Made by a program: the position numbers and the translations under genes
The notes under the pieces: generated by a model
What the model was told of the DNA's origin: nothing
Databases searched by the model: none
The model's input: the letters and a program-made list of their open reading frames with translations, nothing else
Shown here: piece by piece, positions 41,827 to 55,400 of the stretch
Position numbering within the stretch: position 1 is the stretch's first letter
How the letters are laid out: every line of letters starts with the position of its first letter
From: Cristatella mucedo
Lineage: Eukaryota; Bryozoa; Phylactolaemata; Cristatellidae
Length of the DNA stretch: 64,000 nucleotides
Direction: 5' to 3'
NCBI GenBank assembly: GCA_009760855.2
Contig: WPIO01000032.1
Location: 3,860,001 to 3,924,000 of the forward strand

Positions 41827-44800
41827 CTGAAATGCAAAGCCAGCGCTTGACCTAGAAAATCTGCATGATGCCGGTGGTTAGCGCACTGCTGCTGCATCCA
41901 GCTGCAGCCATCGCCTGACCAGCTGATCAGCAGACTCGAGCTTGATACGCTAGCAGACCATTATCCAGGCTCGGAATTGGGTATAGACGTGGAATGTATA
42001 AACAGCTGCTAAACTAGCAACCCGATCTGTAATGCCCCTCACGTAGAATGCTTTAACAAAGCTCAGTAGTCAAGAAAAAATTCTGTTTAAAGAAAGAAAA
42101 ACTGAGACTGCAATCCTGGCGGTGCAATCAGCCCGAAGTCGCACAGCGGTCGAAGTTGTTGCAGCAGTCGAACCGGCCGTGCACATTTACATTCGGGTTT
42201 CATAATCCAAAATGCCCTCTCACTACATGACACCAGATTTGCATTCGAGTCTGCCGACCTTCAGCTAATTACTGACGAAAATAGTCAGGCCTGTTTAGAA
42301 AAGGATGCTAAGGCCAGGCACCCCATTTAGTCGTCGTCTGTAGCTCACTACTCCCGCGTCTTCCTGCCTTGTGTGCAATTAGATGCTTGTGCAAAGCTCT
42401 GCAGCAAGACTTTTGCTACACTAGCCCATTGCTCACTGACTTTTCGTACTGACAGTTCGTACAAAGCGAAAGGCTAAAATACTCTCTTCCAACTTATCGT
42501 CATCTCGTGACTGGGAAACATTTTATAAGAAGTATAAACCTACCAGTTCGTCACAGCATTTAATGGGTCCTCAGGAATTATTCCTTGTGTGCTTGTGTGA
42601 TTGTGCCATCGCTAATAAATTTAACACTTCCTTCCCAGCATATTAAAAGTGTGTGGAGGAAAGTGATTCGGTTCTCTTAGGACTGAGCCACAGAACTGTG
42701 TTAGTTTTTTTAAATACTATACCTCTTCCCTTGTGGAATTTCAGCACCTAGCTGAAAACTGATTGGCAACTCCCAATAAGACACACGAGGCTGAGCAATG
42801 GCAGCCTATTGTAATGTGAAAAGATAAGCTGCCGTCGCATGAAGACACGCTGTTAAATTGAACTAGTAGCGAATCAGCAGGAATCCAATGATTCCGGCTG
42901 ATTTGACATGGATCAAAAAGCAGGAGGCCACCGACACCAGCAGTGCTCACCTTTTCATTATTTTCCAAATGAACGAGGTTGTCACCATCAACGAGCTGCC
43001 CAGTGGCAGAGATGCCGAAAGACTCGGTCGAAAAGACAGGCAGCGGAAGGTCAGGGCCAACGCCTGCATTGCTACTGCTGCTGCTTCGGCTGCTTCTGGC
43101 GCTGCGGCCGCTGAGGTCATTTCCGATGATAGCAACCGTCTGGCGGCGCAGGCCACGTTGATATTCGGCATCTTCCAGCTTGAATTTCAAGCAGTCAGTT
43201 AGCCAGCAGGGTCGAGCGAAAAATTCGCCAGACATACATAGGAAAACCCAAGAGTCCGCTGCGGGCAGCTGGCAATCAGCAGCCAGAACGTGCTCTCGCA
43301 CCGGCAGCTCGCCGGCAAGGGCTGAGCTGGCGAGCGAGAACCGGGTTGGCAGCCACTTACCGCGTCGGGAAGACTGCTGCCGGCCTCTTCGCCGGCGATG
43401 CACACTTTCTCGACCGCTCGGCAATCTGTTGCAAGTGACTGCACTGTCAGGCTGACCGACTCGCTGCTTTCAGTCATGGCCGGCCGCAGAAGCTCTTTGT
43501 CGCCCGACGCTGCCGCCTCGGCAGCGGCGGCAGCCGGTGCCGTGCTCGAAGCAAGATGGTTCACAAGCTGCCCCTGTGTGCACAAGAAAAGTACCCCGTC
43601 CGACTGCTGAGGTCAGCTCGATTCGGCTCGCGAGTGGTCGGCAGGTCGAGCTGGCTCGTCGAGCTGGCTCTCGCTCTCGCTCTCTCGCTCGCTCCCTTGC
43701 TGCTCTGTCGGCCTCTCGGCTTTCCGCCTCGCCGGACTGGAGCCTGGCCGGACTAGGCGACGACGATGGTGACCTGCATCACAGCTCACCTCGGCTGCTG
43801 AGGATCCGTTGTGCTGCTGACGAGCTAGCAGCAGCGGCTTTCCTGTCGCGACGGCTTCGCCGGCCCGAGTCGGCGTGTCGAACGACAATTCCTCCTCCTC
43901 CTCTTCCTCCTCCTCCTCCTCCTCCTCCTCCTCCTCCTCCTCCTCCTCCTCCTCCTCCTCCTCTTCCTCCTCCTCCTCCTCCTCCTCCTCCTCGATGGTG
44001 TCGACGAGGTTGTCGGAGCCAGCGAGCTGGTGTGCCATCCAGTCGACTTCGGTCTGAGCGAGAATCGAACATGGAAACGAGCTCTCGGTGCTCTCCAGCG
44101 CACGGCTGGGCATGACGGCAGCCTCGGCCGCACGGCGGACTACGAAATCACTTCACGGCAAAAGTCGCTGCCGCCGCCGCCGCGGCCGGGAGTCGTTCGG
44201 CCGGTCGCTGGCCCGCGAGGCCGCCGGGGCTACCTGCACGCGGTGTCGGCCGTTGAGCTGGCTGCCGAAGCTGCTCATGCCGCTCGATTCCGGCTGCACG
44301 TCGAGCAGGCTAGTTTCCACTGCAGCGGCAGCAAGCCGCTCATCGACCAGCTCGTCGACTACGGCGCGGGCCGGCGTGGACGAATGGGACGGCGGCAGCA
44401 GCCGGCCGAGCTCCGAGCGGCTCGTGCCTGCTGCTGTGGCAGCGCTGCCAAAACCGTCATCGGCGATGTACGTTGCCGAGTTGCAATTGCTAATGTTCGC
44501 CAGCAGCTGGTCGAGTGTCACCTGGAGCCACGACGAAGAGGAGGCAGTGGATTATAATTAGCGCGGATTATCGTGGATGATCGCATTTCGTGATTGGCGC
44601 CGTGCCCGGCACGTGCCCGGCACGAGAGCAGACGAAAACTTGGCTCAAACGCTGCAGTCGGAGCAGTCACAGCTGCTGCAGTTCAGACGACTGCGCTAAC
44701 ATCTGCCGTCAAGTGGAGAACACTCACCGAACTTTGAAGACTGCCTTCAGCAGACTCACCGTCGGAGCTGCCAAGTGTAGCCAGCTTTGCTCTGCTAATC

Positions 44801-45185
44801 GTGCCTATGGCAGACAGCGCCCACACTGAATGAGGGGCAGCAGTAGAATGCATGGCACGTGAGAGCGACCGGGCTTGCAAAGTGCTGAGACGTAGCAAAT
44901 AACGCACAACTTGATCATTGATCTGCCATTTCCCTCATCTGCTTTGACAGTGCATTGACAGTTCTAACCACGACTGGTGAAAGTAAAAAATGCCCAAGGC
45001 CTGTAACCAATTTCTGGCCCTGAATACGTTCGATATAACGTTAGGCTATGTAGTGGAATTGCATTAGACTACTTTATGGTTGGAAAATTGCTGGAGTCAT
45101 TGGACAGCTTACTTACAACGACCCTATGGTCTTCGCGAAAGGAGCAGTCCTTAATCTTTCTCTCTCACTCATTCTCTCTCTCTCA

Positions 45186-45266
<81 letters not shown>

Positions 45267-48200
45267 ACTGTCACTTGTTCTCTCTTTCTCTCTCACACTC
45301 TCTATCTCTCTGTAGTGCCTGCGTTTACATGTATGTATTTTGGCAAACACGAGCGTGTGTGTGTGTGTGTGTGTGTGCGTGTGTGTGTGCGTGTGTCTGT
45401 GTGTGTGTGTGTGTGTGTCTGTGTGTGTGTCTGTGTGTGTAAGTATGCATGCATGTGTGTGAGTGCATGTGTACGGGTGTACGTGCATGTGCACGATTGC
45501 GTGTGCGACAGCATCTGTGGCAGCAGATGGTTATGTGGTAAGCAGGAAGCTAAAAAAAACTGTGGGCAAACAATGATAAGCCAATAGAAAAGCAGCACAA
45601 TCCTCTACTTGTAGCAATCAGAAGGCATACGACTGCAGCTTCAGAATGTAGTCTGGGCATGTGGAGTTTGAACGGCGCTTGAGGCCGTCAGACGTAATCA
45701 TGTTTCATACGTCAGAGGTAATCATGCTTCATACATGCCCATCTGAGCATGACGTGCGAGCACGGAAGCCTCGGCAGGCTTCACCAGCAAGTATTCACGA
45801 GCTGTTCATAACTCGTCACTCTCCTTGCGTTCAGAGAGCAAAATGTAGCTGAAAGCTGACTGAGTTTTGCTTACGAGGTTTGCCATCGGAAGAAATAGCG
45901 AAGATTCATAAATTAATTAACATGATTTATTTATTTATTTATGTTGATATAATCAATATAATCGTATTAATATATAATCATATCTAGTTTTGCTTTCGAG
46001 GTAGCTTCGGAAGAAATAGCGAAGATTGATAAATGACTTTGCTGATTGATTTAATTCGCTGATTGATAAATGACTACCTTCGACGACATGCTTCACTCCC
46101 GTCTGGATGAAGCGATTCAATAGAAACTTAGCTCCTTTAGGATGCAACAAAAATTCACTGCTAATCTTACGTACTGAGTAAGAGAGCTCTTTAGGCCGCT
46201 AGATCCCGAGTTGACAAATGCAAGCTTTGCCCTCGGTCTACCCACTGTCTCACCTTGCTCCTGCTTCTGCCTGAGCTGATACAGAGTGGAGGTTAGACCG
46301 ATGCTTCGGCGACTGCCAAAGGTTAGGAAGTTCGTGTCAGTCAGTTCGGCTTGCTTCAGGCGGAAGAATTGGTGCGTCTCCACGCTGATGCGCCACAGGC
46401 GCTTGGCCAGCTTGGGTGAGGCGCACTTGAAATTCCTCTGGAAGCCCTCTTTTCCTCCGTTCGTCTGCCGGAAACGCAAGAGCTGAGAGTCCGACCGATT
46501 CGAGAGCTGTAGCTAATTGCGGTCCAATTATTAGAGAGGCCAGCTGGTTGATGCTTTCTTTGGTGCATGTGAAAAGGCTAGACGCGAGAGGAAAAGGACT
46601 AAAATAGAGAGCCACGACAGCTAGGCGACTTAACCGGTGAAATCTGCAAGCCTCGCGGCTGACAGAGACCTTGACAGCCTTTAGCCGTTTGGACCACCTG
46701 ACGTAAGAGCAGCAAGAGCAGCAGGAGCAAGAGCAAGAGCAAAGCTCGTGCTCCTGCGTGATGCCTTGCTGAGCAGGCGACCAGCTCTAAATGGCGATCG
46801 TGGCGTCGTGCACAAGACCACTCAAGACATTGACAGTAAAGCCTTATCCTTATTTTTCCATCCGGGGAGGCTTCGAATATTGCAGCCAGTTGCAGCGGCC
46901 CACCGATAACTTGGCCTTGCCATCCGGTAGCTCATGGCTGCATCCTAATGCAGTGCTTCAGCCAGCAGTCGGCTGTGCAGCACGAAGCCAGCCGGCGTCA
47001 TCGGGGCGTCGTGTCAGAGCATTCTCAAGGAAGCGCCGAACCCGACAAGGGATGGCTCAGTGCTGACCCTGGTCAGCTGACCTTGCCAGCCGATCGAAGT
47101 CGGCAGCGCAGCCGTGCCTCTTCTCTCGCAGCAACAAGATGATTCAGATGCAGTGGCTCGCCAAGGCCATGGCTCATCGAGGGTCTCGCCGCCTAGGACG
47201 CCGAATCCAAGCAAGCGCTACCGCTTACCTCATGGGAAATGGCTTTCAGCTGGAAGACGTTGTGCTTGTATGCCATCTTGTTAATGCGAGGCCACGTGTA
47301 CGTGCTCATCCGAATGCTGTCCTCGTATACGTACAGGCCGGCCGGGCTGACGCCGACCAGGAGCTCTCTGCCGCTGCCCTTGCTCTGCTCCTTCGCTTTG
47401 TAAAAGGCGACGCCGTAGAGGGCCAGCTTCTTGGCTACGCCCAAGAAGAGCAGGTCGGCTTCAGCCGGCTCCATTCCCCTGTAGCAGCAGCAGCAGCAGC
47501 AGCAGCTGAGCCAGCAGCAGCAGCAGCAGCAGCTTGCTGGCTCAGCCAGGCAGAGAGGTACAACCACGATTAAAGCACAGGAAGCCCTTGGCCTTGATTT
47601 TGGCCAGGCAGACAATCATAGGCTATATGATTGCCTGCCCGTGAGCTGGCAAACTCACCCTTCCGGAAGGTTCCGACAGGGTCGACAGTCAACTCCTGAC
47701 ATCCCCCCTTTCATTGCCGATGTAACTAGACAGTGGAGCAATGCAGCTCCCCTTGCTAGACGGGTTCCACTAATAACTGTAATACAGTGCAAAACAGCTG
47801 CAATTTCCACAGTAGACGTTAGAAAACGGCAGTTTAATTCCACATTATTCCAGAGTATTGATGTGAATTGACACAGATCATCCGAGGAACCTTTGAAGTA
47901 TGAGATACCTCAGGGCTGTGTGCTTGGTCCGTCCCATTCTTTTCACGGTTTATACTCTCCCTCTTGCCGATGCGATTACTAGGCACAATCTAGGATTTCA
48001 CTTCTTTGCAGATGACACTCAGTTGTACCGCTGCTTTGTTCCCTCACAGCCCTCCAGCACGTCGAATTCTTCCAACTCTCTTGCTGCATGTATTGACGAC
48101 ATCCACACAAGGGTGGCAGAAAACATTTTTAAACTTAATTGGGAAAAATCCAATTTACTAATCATGGGCAAACCAAGTGTGATTCACAAATTGGAAAACC

Positions 48201-51200
48201 AGACGATCCAAATCGGCTCTGCCAGCATACGTCCTGTTGAATCTGCACGAAATCTGGCTACGACCACATCAGCTCCACAGTCAAGTGCCTACTTTCAGCT
48301 ACATAACATTGCTAAAATTCTTGCTTGCTTAGACAGGGATAGCACATCTAAATTGGTCCGTGCATTTGGGACATCCTGTCTTGACTTCTGTAACTCACTG
48401 CTTGCTGGTCTACCGATCTATGCAGTGAGGAGCTAATAGCTGGTGTAAAACTCTGCAGCTGGGCTTGTCTGTCGTGAACGTCGCAGTAGCCACATCACAC
48501 CACTTCTCGCCGACCTGCACTTGCTCCCAGTCAAGCAACGCATCGATTTCAAGGTTTTTCCACTCTCTTTTAGGTATCTTCATTCTTTGGCTCCAGCCTA
48601 CCCAATCGCATGTACTCCCTCATCAGGCTAAGCATCGTACAGCCAGCTTTTCGGAATCTAATCGTTAACCTCGTACGAGCCTCAAATCCCTTGGGGAGCA
48701 TTTAGTTCGTATGCTCCCAAAGTCAGGAACTCACTTCCAACTTACGCCATGAAATCCCCTGATGTGACCACATTTTAAAAAGGCACTAAAAACACGCCTA
48801 TTTATCGCATCATTTAGTGAGCCTGTGTGATATGTCCTTTACGTGCTTATTCGTGCTGACACTGTGCATGCTACCACTAACCACACTTGCATGCTGACCC
48901 TGTGCATGTCACTCCTAACCATGTTATCCTTGTTGCTTTTTGACCATGCTACTACTAATCATTCGATAGTCCTTCCTATGTAGCAAATTCAAAGTGCCTA
49001 GAAAGAGATTGAGTTCTCTGAGGGTGCTATAAGAAATGCAAATGTATTATCATTACTGCTATGATAAATTATCCAAAATGATGTTACAGGATTAGCTGCC
49101 AAATTTTGTGCAATTTCGCGCCAGCCGGCCTTTTCCCACATTCAAACGGCGATACAGCTGCCATTTCCACAAAATGCTTTGCGAAACTGCAGTTTTGACG
49201 TCAAATTATAGAGAACGTGATGCCCTTTTTACCCGTCAAATTTAATGCGATTGTGCAGGCGATTTTTCGCGAAAAGCCTCCCATGGCTTGGCGGCTGTGC
49301 AATTTTGAACTGCTTTACAGCTGCCATTTCCATAATAGACGCTGTAAAACTGCAGTTTTCATTCCAAATTTTAGAAAACATTGTTCTAGAACTACCAACA
49401 AAATTTTATAGCATACTACATGAGCATTGTTATGCTTTAGTCTGTTGGCTACCGAATGCATACCGAAAACCGCTTAGGCTGTGAGTTCGCTATACCAAAC
49501 TCTCCTGCGTAACACCCACATAGTCTTCATGACTTTTGTGAAGTTACAGAAGGAGATACGTACACACATACATATAATGACCGATGGCCCAGCCCAGCCA
49601 TCCTCCCCAAATATTTGAACTGTAATGCAGCTGCGATTTCCACAATAAGCCTTACACAACTGCAGTTTTGATTCCACATAATGTACAACATGTTTACGGG
49701 TTTTCCAGGTAAATTTCAGGGCATAGAGAATAGGCGTTTTTATTATATGACCTCGAATGACACGGGCCAGCCAGCCTCCCGTGATATTTACTCTGGCTAT
49801 CTCCACAACAGGCGTCACGAAACAGCAGTTTTGATTTTGCGTTATAGAAAACAGCTGTTCCTAGTTTACCTACCAAATATCAAGCGATTGCAGGGGCGAA
49901 CCCTCACAAAATATTAGCTGGTTTAACAGCTTCATTTGTTTAGTGGTAGAAGAGCCTTAACGGCTGTCACCACTACTTGCAGTTGGTAGTAAAGAATCGC
50001 CCACGACAGTATTCGAACCCACGACCTCGGTTGTGAAGAGCGACTACATTACCTCCTTGGCTGTCAAGCTTCGGCCTTCAACGGCCCGAGTTAGCCAGCC
50101 AGCCTTCATATATATTTGAATTTCGGCACAGATGTAATAAGAACAATAGTTGTATTGCAACGAAATTTGTATTCCAAATAATAACTAACAATTTTTGTGA
50201 TACAGGCATATGAGGACTACTGTAGATGGTACGAATCGATCCTACCAAAGGCCAAGTCTAGCTTCTATAAAAACATTGTTGAATCACAGATGCAAAATCC
50301 AAACATGCTGATGTCGACGATCAAGCATCTCCTCAACCGCTCCCATATTAGCGCCTTACCTGATGATCCTTGTGACGATCTAGCCGATGGCTTCTCTTGA
50401 TTATTTAGGCAGAAGATAGACAGGATCAGGAAGTCCATCCCAGCGATGACAACATCCCCACTAGAATGCTGTCCCCCGATTCCTGGACGCACCTCAATGT
50501 CTATATTTAAGCAGGTCACTATTAGTGTCGTCCTGAAGCTCATATCCCATTCAAAGAAGACAACAAATCCTTTGGACCCTATTCCTACTGTTCTGCTCCT
50601 ACGTTTCATTGATCTGCTGCTGCCATGCATAACTAACATACATAAAATAAATAAATCCTAGCTGATTGGGCTGCCTCTTTTTTTATTTCGACAGAAGAGC
50701 CTTTACGGCTATCACCACCGTTTGCAGTGGCGATAAAGAATCGCCCACCGCATGAATCAAACCCACGACCTCGGGCCGAGGTCGTGAAAGCAACCACCTT
50801 ACCTACTTTGCCATCACGGCCCACCGAACGTCATTAATAATTAATGTTATTAATAATAATTAATATAAATATATAATCTAATATAGTATATAATATAATA
50901 TAATGTAATAATAATATAATATTACATTATATAACATAATATAAGTGTATTAATAATTAATATTATTAGTAATTGATAATTAGAGCTAATCACTCCACAG
51001 AGTCAGCATTGCTTCGGGTATACAACGACCTACTTAGGAATGCAGACATGGGTAGAGTGTCTCTTCTTGTTTTGCTCGATCTTTCGGCAGCTTTTGATAC
51101 CATCGATCACAAAGTACTTCTAGAGCGCCTCTCATCTCGCCTGGGCATCACTGGCACTGCTCTGCAGTGGTTCAGGTCCTATCTCAGTGGGAGACTCCAG

Positions 51201-52427
51201 AGTGTTGACGTGAATGGACAAAGATCATCTGAAGTACCTCTAAAATATGGAGTACCTCAGGGCTCTGTGCTAGGTCCGGTCCTTTTCACCGTTTATACTC
51301 TCCCTCTCGCTGATGTGATTGCCAAGCACAATCTAGGCTTTCACTTCTATGCGGATGACACTCAGTTGTACCTTTGCTTTGATCCCTCCCAGCCTTCGAG
51401 CACCTCAAATTCTCTCAACTCACTTGCTGCATGCATTGATGACATCCGATCATGGATGGCAGCAAATTTTCTAAAACTAAACGATGATAAAACTAACTTA
51501 CTAGTTATGGGCAAACCTAGTGTTATTCAGAAATTGGAAAGGCTGACTTTCAAAATTGGCTCTGCCAGCATATCTCCAGTTGAATCAGCTCGAAATCTAG
51601 GTGTCATATTCCAAAGCGACCTCTCGTTAGACGACCACATCAGCTCCACAGTCAAATCAGCCTATTTTCAGCTTCATAACATTGCTAAAATTAGGGCTTG
51701 TTTAGATAAGGATACCACGTCCAAGTTGGTCCATGCATTCGTGACATCTCGTCTCGACTTCTGCAACTCACTGCTTACTGGCCTACCAGCATGTGCGATC
51801 AGGCGATTGCAGCTGGTGCAAAACTCTGCAGCTAGGCTTTTCTGTCGTGAGCGTCGCAGTTGCCACATTACTCCACTTCTCGCCGACCTGCACTGGTTAC
51901 CAGTCAAGCAACGGATTGACTTCAAGGTTTTGTCGCTCACTTTTAGGTCTCTTCATTCTATGGCTCCAGCCTATCTTTCAGATATACTACCCCATCAGGC
52001 AAAGCATCGTACCACTCGCTTTTCGGAATCCAACAGTCTAGAAATACCTCGTACAAACCTTAAATCCTTTGGAGACCGTGCATTTAGCTCGTATGCTCCC
52101 ACAGCCTGGAACTCCCTCCCGACCTGCATCAGAACATCCCCTGACCTGACCACATTTAAAAGAAACTTAAAAACATACCTATTTAGGACAGCATTTAGTG
52201 GGTCCTTGTGATTCGTCCTCGATGTGCTTATGCGTGCTGACACTGTTCATGCTGCCACTAACCACATTTGCATGCTGACCCAGTGCATGTAACCCCTAAC
52301 CATGTTATTCATTTTGTTTGTTTTCCAAGCATGATTTTACTTACTATTCTATTGCGTATCACTTTGCAGCAAATGTAAAGCGCCTAGAAAGAGATTAAGT
52401 TCTCTGAGGGCGCTTTATCAAGTGCAA

Positions 52428-52458
<31 letters not shown>

Positions 52459-55400
52459 TAATTAGCCTTGGGTCATGTCCCAGTACCTTTCAAAAAAGTT
52501 GTAGTCTGGTCACTTCTCAAGACAGCTACACTATACCAAGAGACCTTGAGCAACTACCGCTCAGTCTATCTACTACCATTCCTATCAAAGGCGCTGGAAC
52601 GGGTCGTGGCAGACCAGCTGAACTCATATATTGAAACTTCCAACCTTGCTAGTAAGTTCCAGTCTGGCTTTAGAGCTAATCACTCCACAGAGTCAGCATT
52701 GCTTAGGGTGTACAACGATCTACTTAGGAATGCAGGCATAGGTAGAGTGTCTCTCCTTGTTTTGCTCGATCTTTAGGCAGCTTTTGATACTATCGATCAT
52801 AAAGTTCGTCTAGAGCACCTCTCATCTCGCCTGGGCATCACTGGCACTGCTCTGCAGTGGTCTAGGTCATATCTCAGAGGGAGATTCCAGAATATCGACG
52901 TGAATGGACAAATGTCACCCAAGGCACCTCTGAAATATGGGGTACCTCAGGGCTGCATGCTTGGTCCGGTTCTTTTCACGGTTTATACTCTCCATCTTGC
53001 TGATTTGATTGCCAAGCACAATCTAGGCTTTCACTTCTATGCAGATGACAACCGGTTGTACCTTTGCTTTAATCCCTCCCAGCCTTCGAGCACCTCAAAT
53101 TCTCTCAACTCACTTGCTTCATGTATTGATGACATCTGCACAAGGATGGCAGCAAATTTTCTTAAACTAAACGATGATAAAACTAACTTACTAGCTATGG
53201 GCAGACCCAGTGTAATTCAGAGATTGGAAAGGCTGACGCTCAAAATTGGCTCTGCCAGCATATCTCCTGTTGAATCAGCTCGAAATCTAGGTGTCATGTT
53301 CCAAAGTGACCTCTCGTTAGACGACCACATCAGCTCCACAGTCAAGTCTGCCTAACTTCAGTTACATAACATTGCTAAAATTCGGGCTTGTTTAGATAAG
53401 GATACCACATCTACGTTGGTCCATGCATTTGTGACATCCTGACTTGACTTCTGTAACTCACTGCTTGCTGGCCTACCGGCATGTGCAATCAGGCGATTAC
53501 AGCTGGTGCAAAACTCTGCAGCTAGGCTTGTCTGTCGTGGGCGTCCAGTTGCCACATCACACCACTTCTCGCCGACCTGCACTGGCTACCAGTCAAGCAA
53601 CGGATTGACTTCAAAGTTTTGTCGCTCACTTTTAGGTCCCTTCATTCTATGGCTCCAGCCTATCTCTCAGATCTACTCCCCCACCAGGCCAAGCATCGTA
53701 CCACCCGCTTTTCGGAATCCAACAGCCTACCAATCCCTCGTACAGACCTCAAATCCTTTAATGACCGTGCATTTAGTTCGTATGCTCCCAAAGCCTGGAA
53801 CTCACTCACGACTTAGGTCACAACATCCCCTGACTTGACCACATTTAAAAAGAACTTAAAAACACACCTATTTAGGACAGCATTTAGTGGGTCCCTGTGA
53901 TTCGCCCTTCATATGCCAATACTTGCTGACACTGTGCATGCTGCCACTAACTACATTTGCATGCTGACCCTGTGTATGTCACCCCTAACTATGTTATTCA
54001 TGTTGTTTATCAAGCATGATATTACTCACCATTCAGTCGCGGTTCCCTTTGCAGCAAATGTAACGCGCCTAGAAAGAGATTGAGTTCTCTGAGGGCGCTT
54101 TATCAAGAGCATTTTTAAATTTTTATTACCAGCTAAATTTCATGCCATAGCACATAAGCAGTCTCACGCAATGGCCGGCCTGCTCTGCATTTTTGGACTG
54201 CAATACTGCAGATATTTCAGTATTAGCTGTCGCGAAACTGAGCTTGTGATTGCAAATTATGGAAACCAGTGTGCCAAGTTTACTTGCCAAATTTCATGTG
54301 ACTTTGTTGATGCTTTATAATTCTAGGGCGTGTGATGGCCCCGGCGATGTGAGGTGATAGCATCAGAACACACGCGTGCGAAATCTCATGAAATTAGGCG
54401 AGGCAATCCGACATGAAGTGGATAAACCCGTAACAGCATTCTGTGTAATTTGGAATAAAAACCGGATTTTATTACGTCTATCGTGGAAACGGCAGCTATA
54501 TTGCAGCTGTATCGCAGTGCATCGAAGTTAGTCGTGGGACCCGTACTAGAGAATTCCCCATCGGTTGGCTGAGAACCCATTGTGTGTAGTTCGCTGCTAC
54601 TGGTTCTGGCCGCTGGCTCTGTGAGAGAGAAATGTGTAGTGCTGCCGTAGTGTAGTCCTGTTCACTTTGTCAGTGCATCGTCGCTGAGATCGCGGCACTC
54701 AGGCCAGGCTTCATGTGCGCCCTACCGCTGCAAATCCTCCCCAAGGCCCACTTATCAGGACTTCTCGAGCCGCTGAGATTGGAGGCATGCAGTCAGAGTA
54801 ACAGGAACTTCAGCCTTTTGCAGTGAGGTCAACATGTGTCTTTAATCCTATACTCAGCCAGTGACATTGGATCCCTTGCTCAGCCCTGGTGTTTAAGTGA
54901 CGGTAGTTGTCAGAACGTGGTAGCAGTTAATACTGCAGTACTGCACCAAACGCGCTTTTTAGCACTTCTACGATTGCACGTCGAGACGAGACGAGACGAG
55001 GCGAGGCCGAGCCTCGAATCGCTGAGGAGCTCCTCGGTTAACCGCATCGTTGACCGCATTGGCAACTGCCTCGGCATGTTGAACAGCCGAATCAACGCTC
55101 TATCCGGTTTTCGAATCAATATTAGTAATAATAATAACAATAATAATAATAATGCACTTGATAAAGCTCCCTCGGAGAACTCAATCTCTTTCTAGGCGCT
55201 TTACATTTGCTGCAAAGGGAAACGCGATTGAATGGCGAGTAATATATCGGCTAAAGCAAATAGCTCGTATGGTAACTGGCTGATCCGAGGCTCCCACTGG
55301 CTTTGAAGTCAGTCATCAGCAGCAACGCTGCAGGTAAAAACATTAGCTTATTTGACAACTTCATTTGTGTAGCGTCAGAGGAGCCTTGACAGCTTTCACC

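Noticed and set aside
43613-44560. Long + strand frames over the FERM exons
   Set aside because: They are antisense shadows of the - strand exons. Only the - strand has acceptor/donor pairs with consistent phase.
44599-44622. GTGCCCGGCAC direct duplication as a regulatory element
   Set aside because: It is an 11-bp tandem copy in an intron and fits no binding-site consensus that I can defend.
46171-46253. Alternative longer form of FERM exon 3 ending at GTAAGA (46170)
   Set aside because: It keeps phase 0 with exon 5, but its donor has C at -1, and it would skip exon 4, which has strong splice sites and the exact phase needed after the stronger donor at 46254. It may be a minor isoform.
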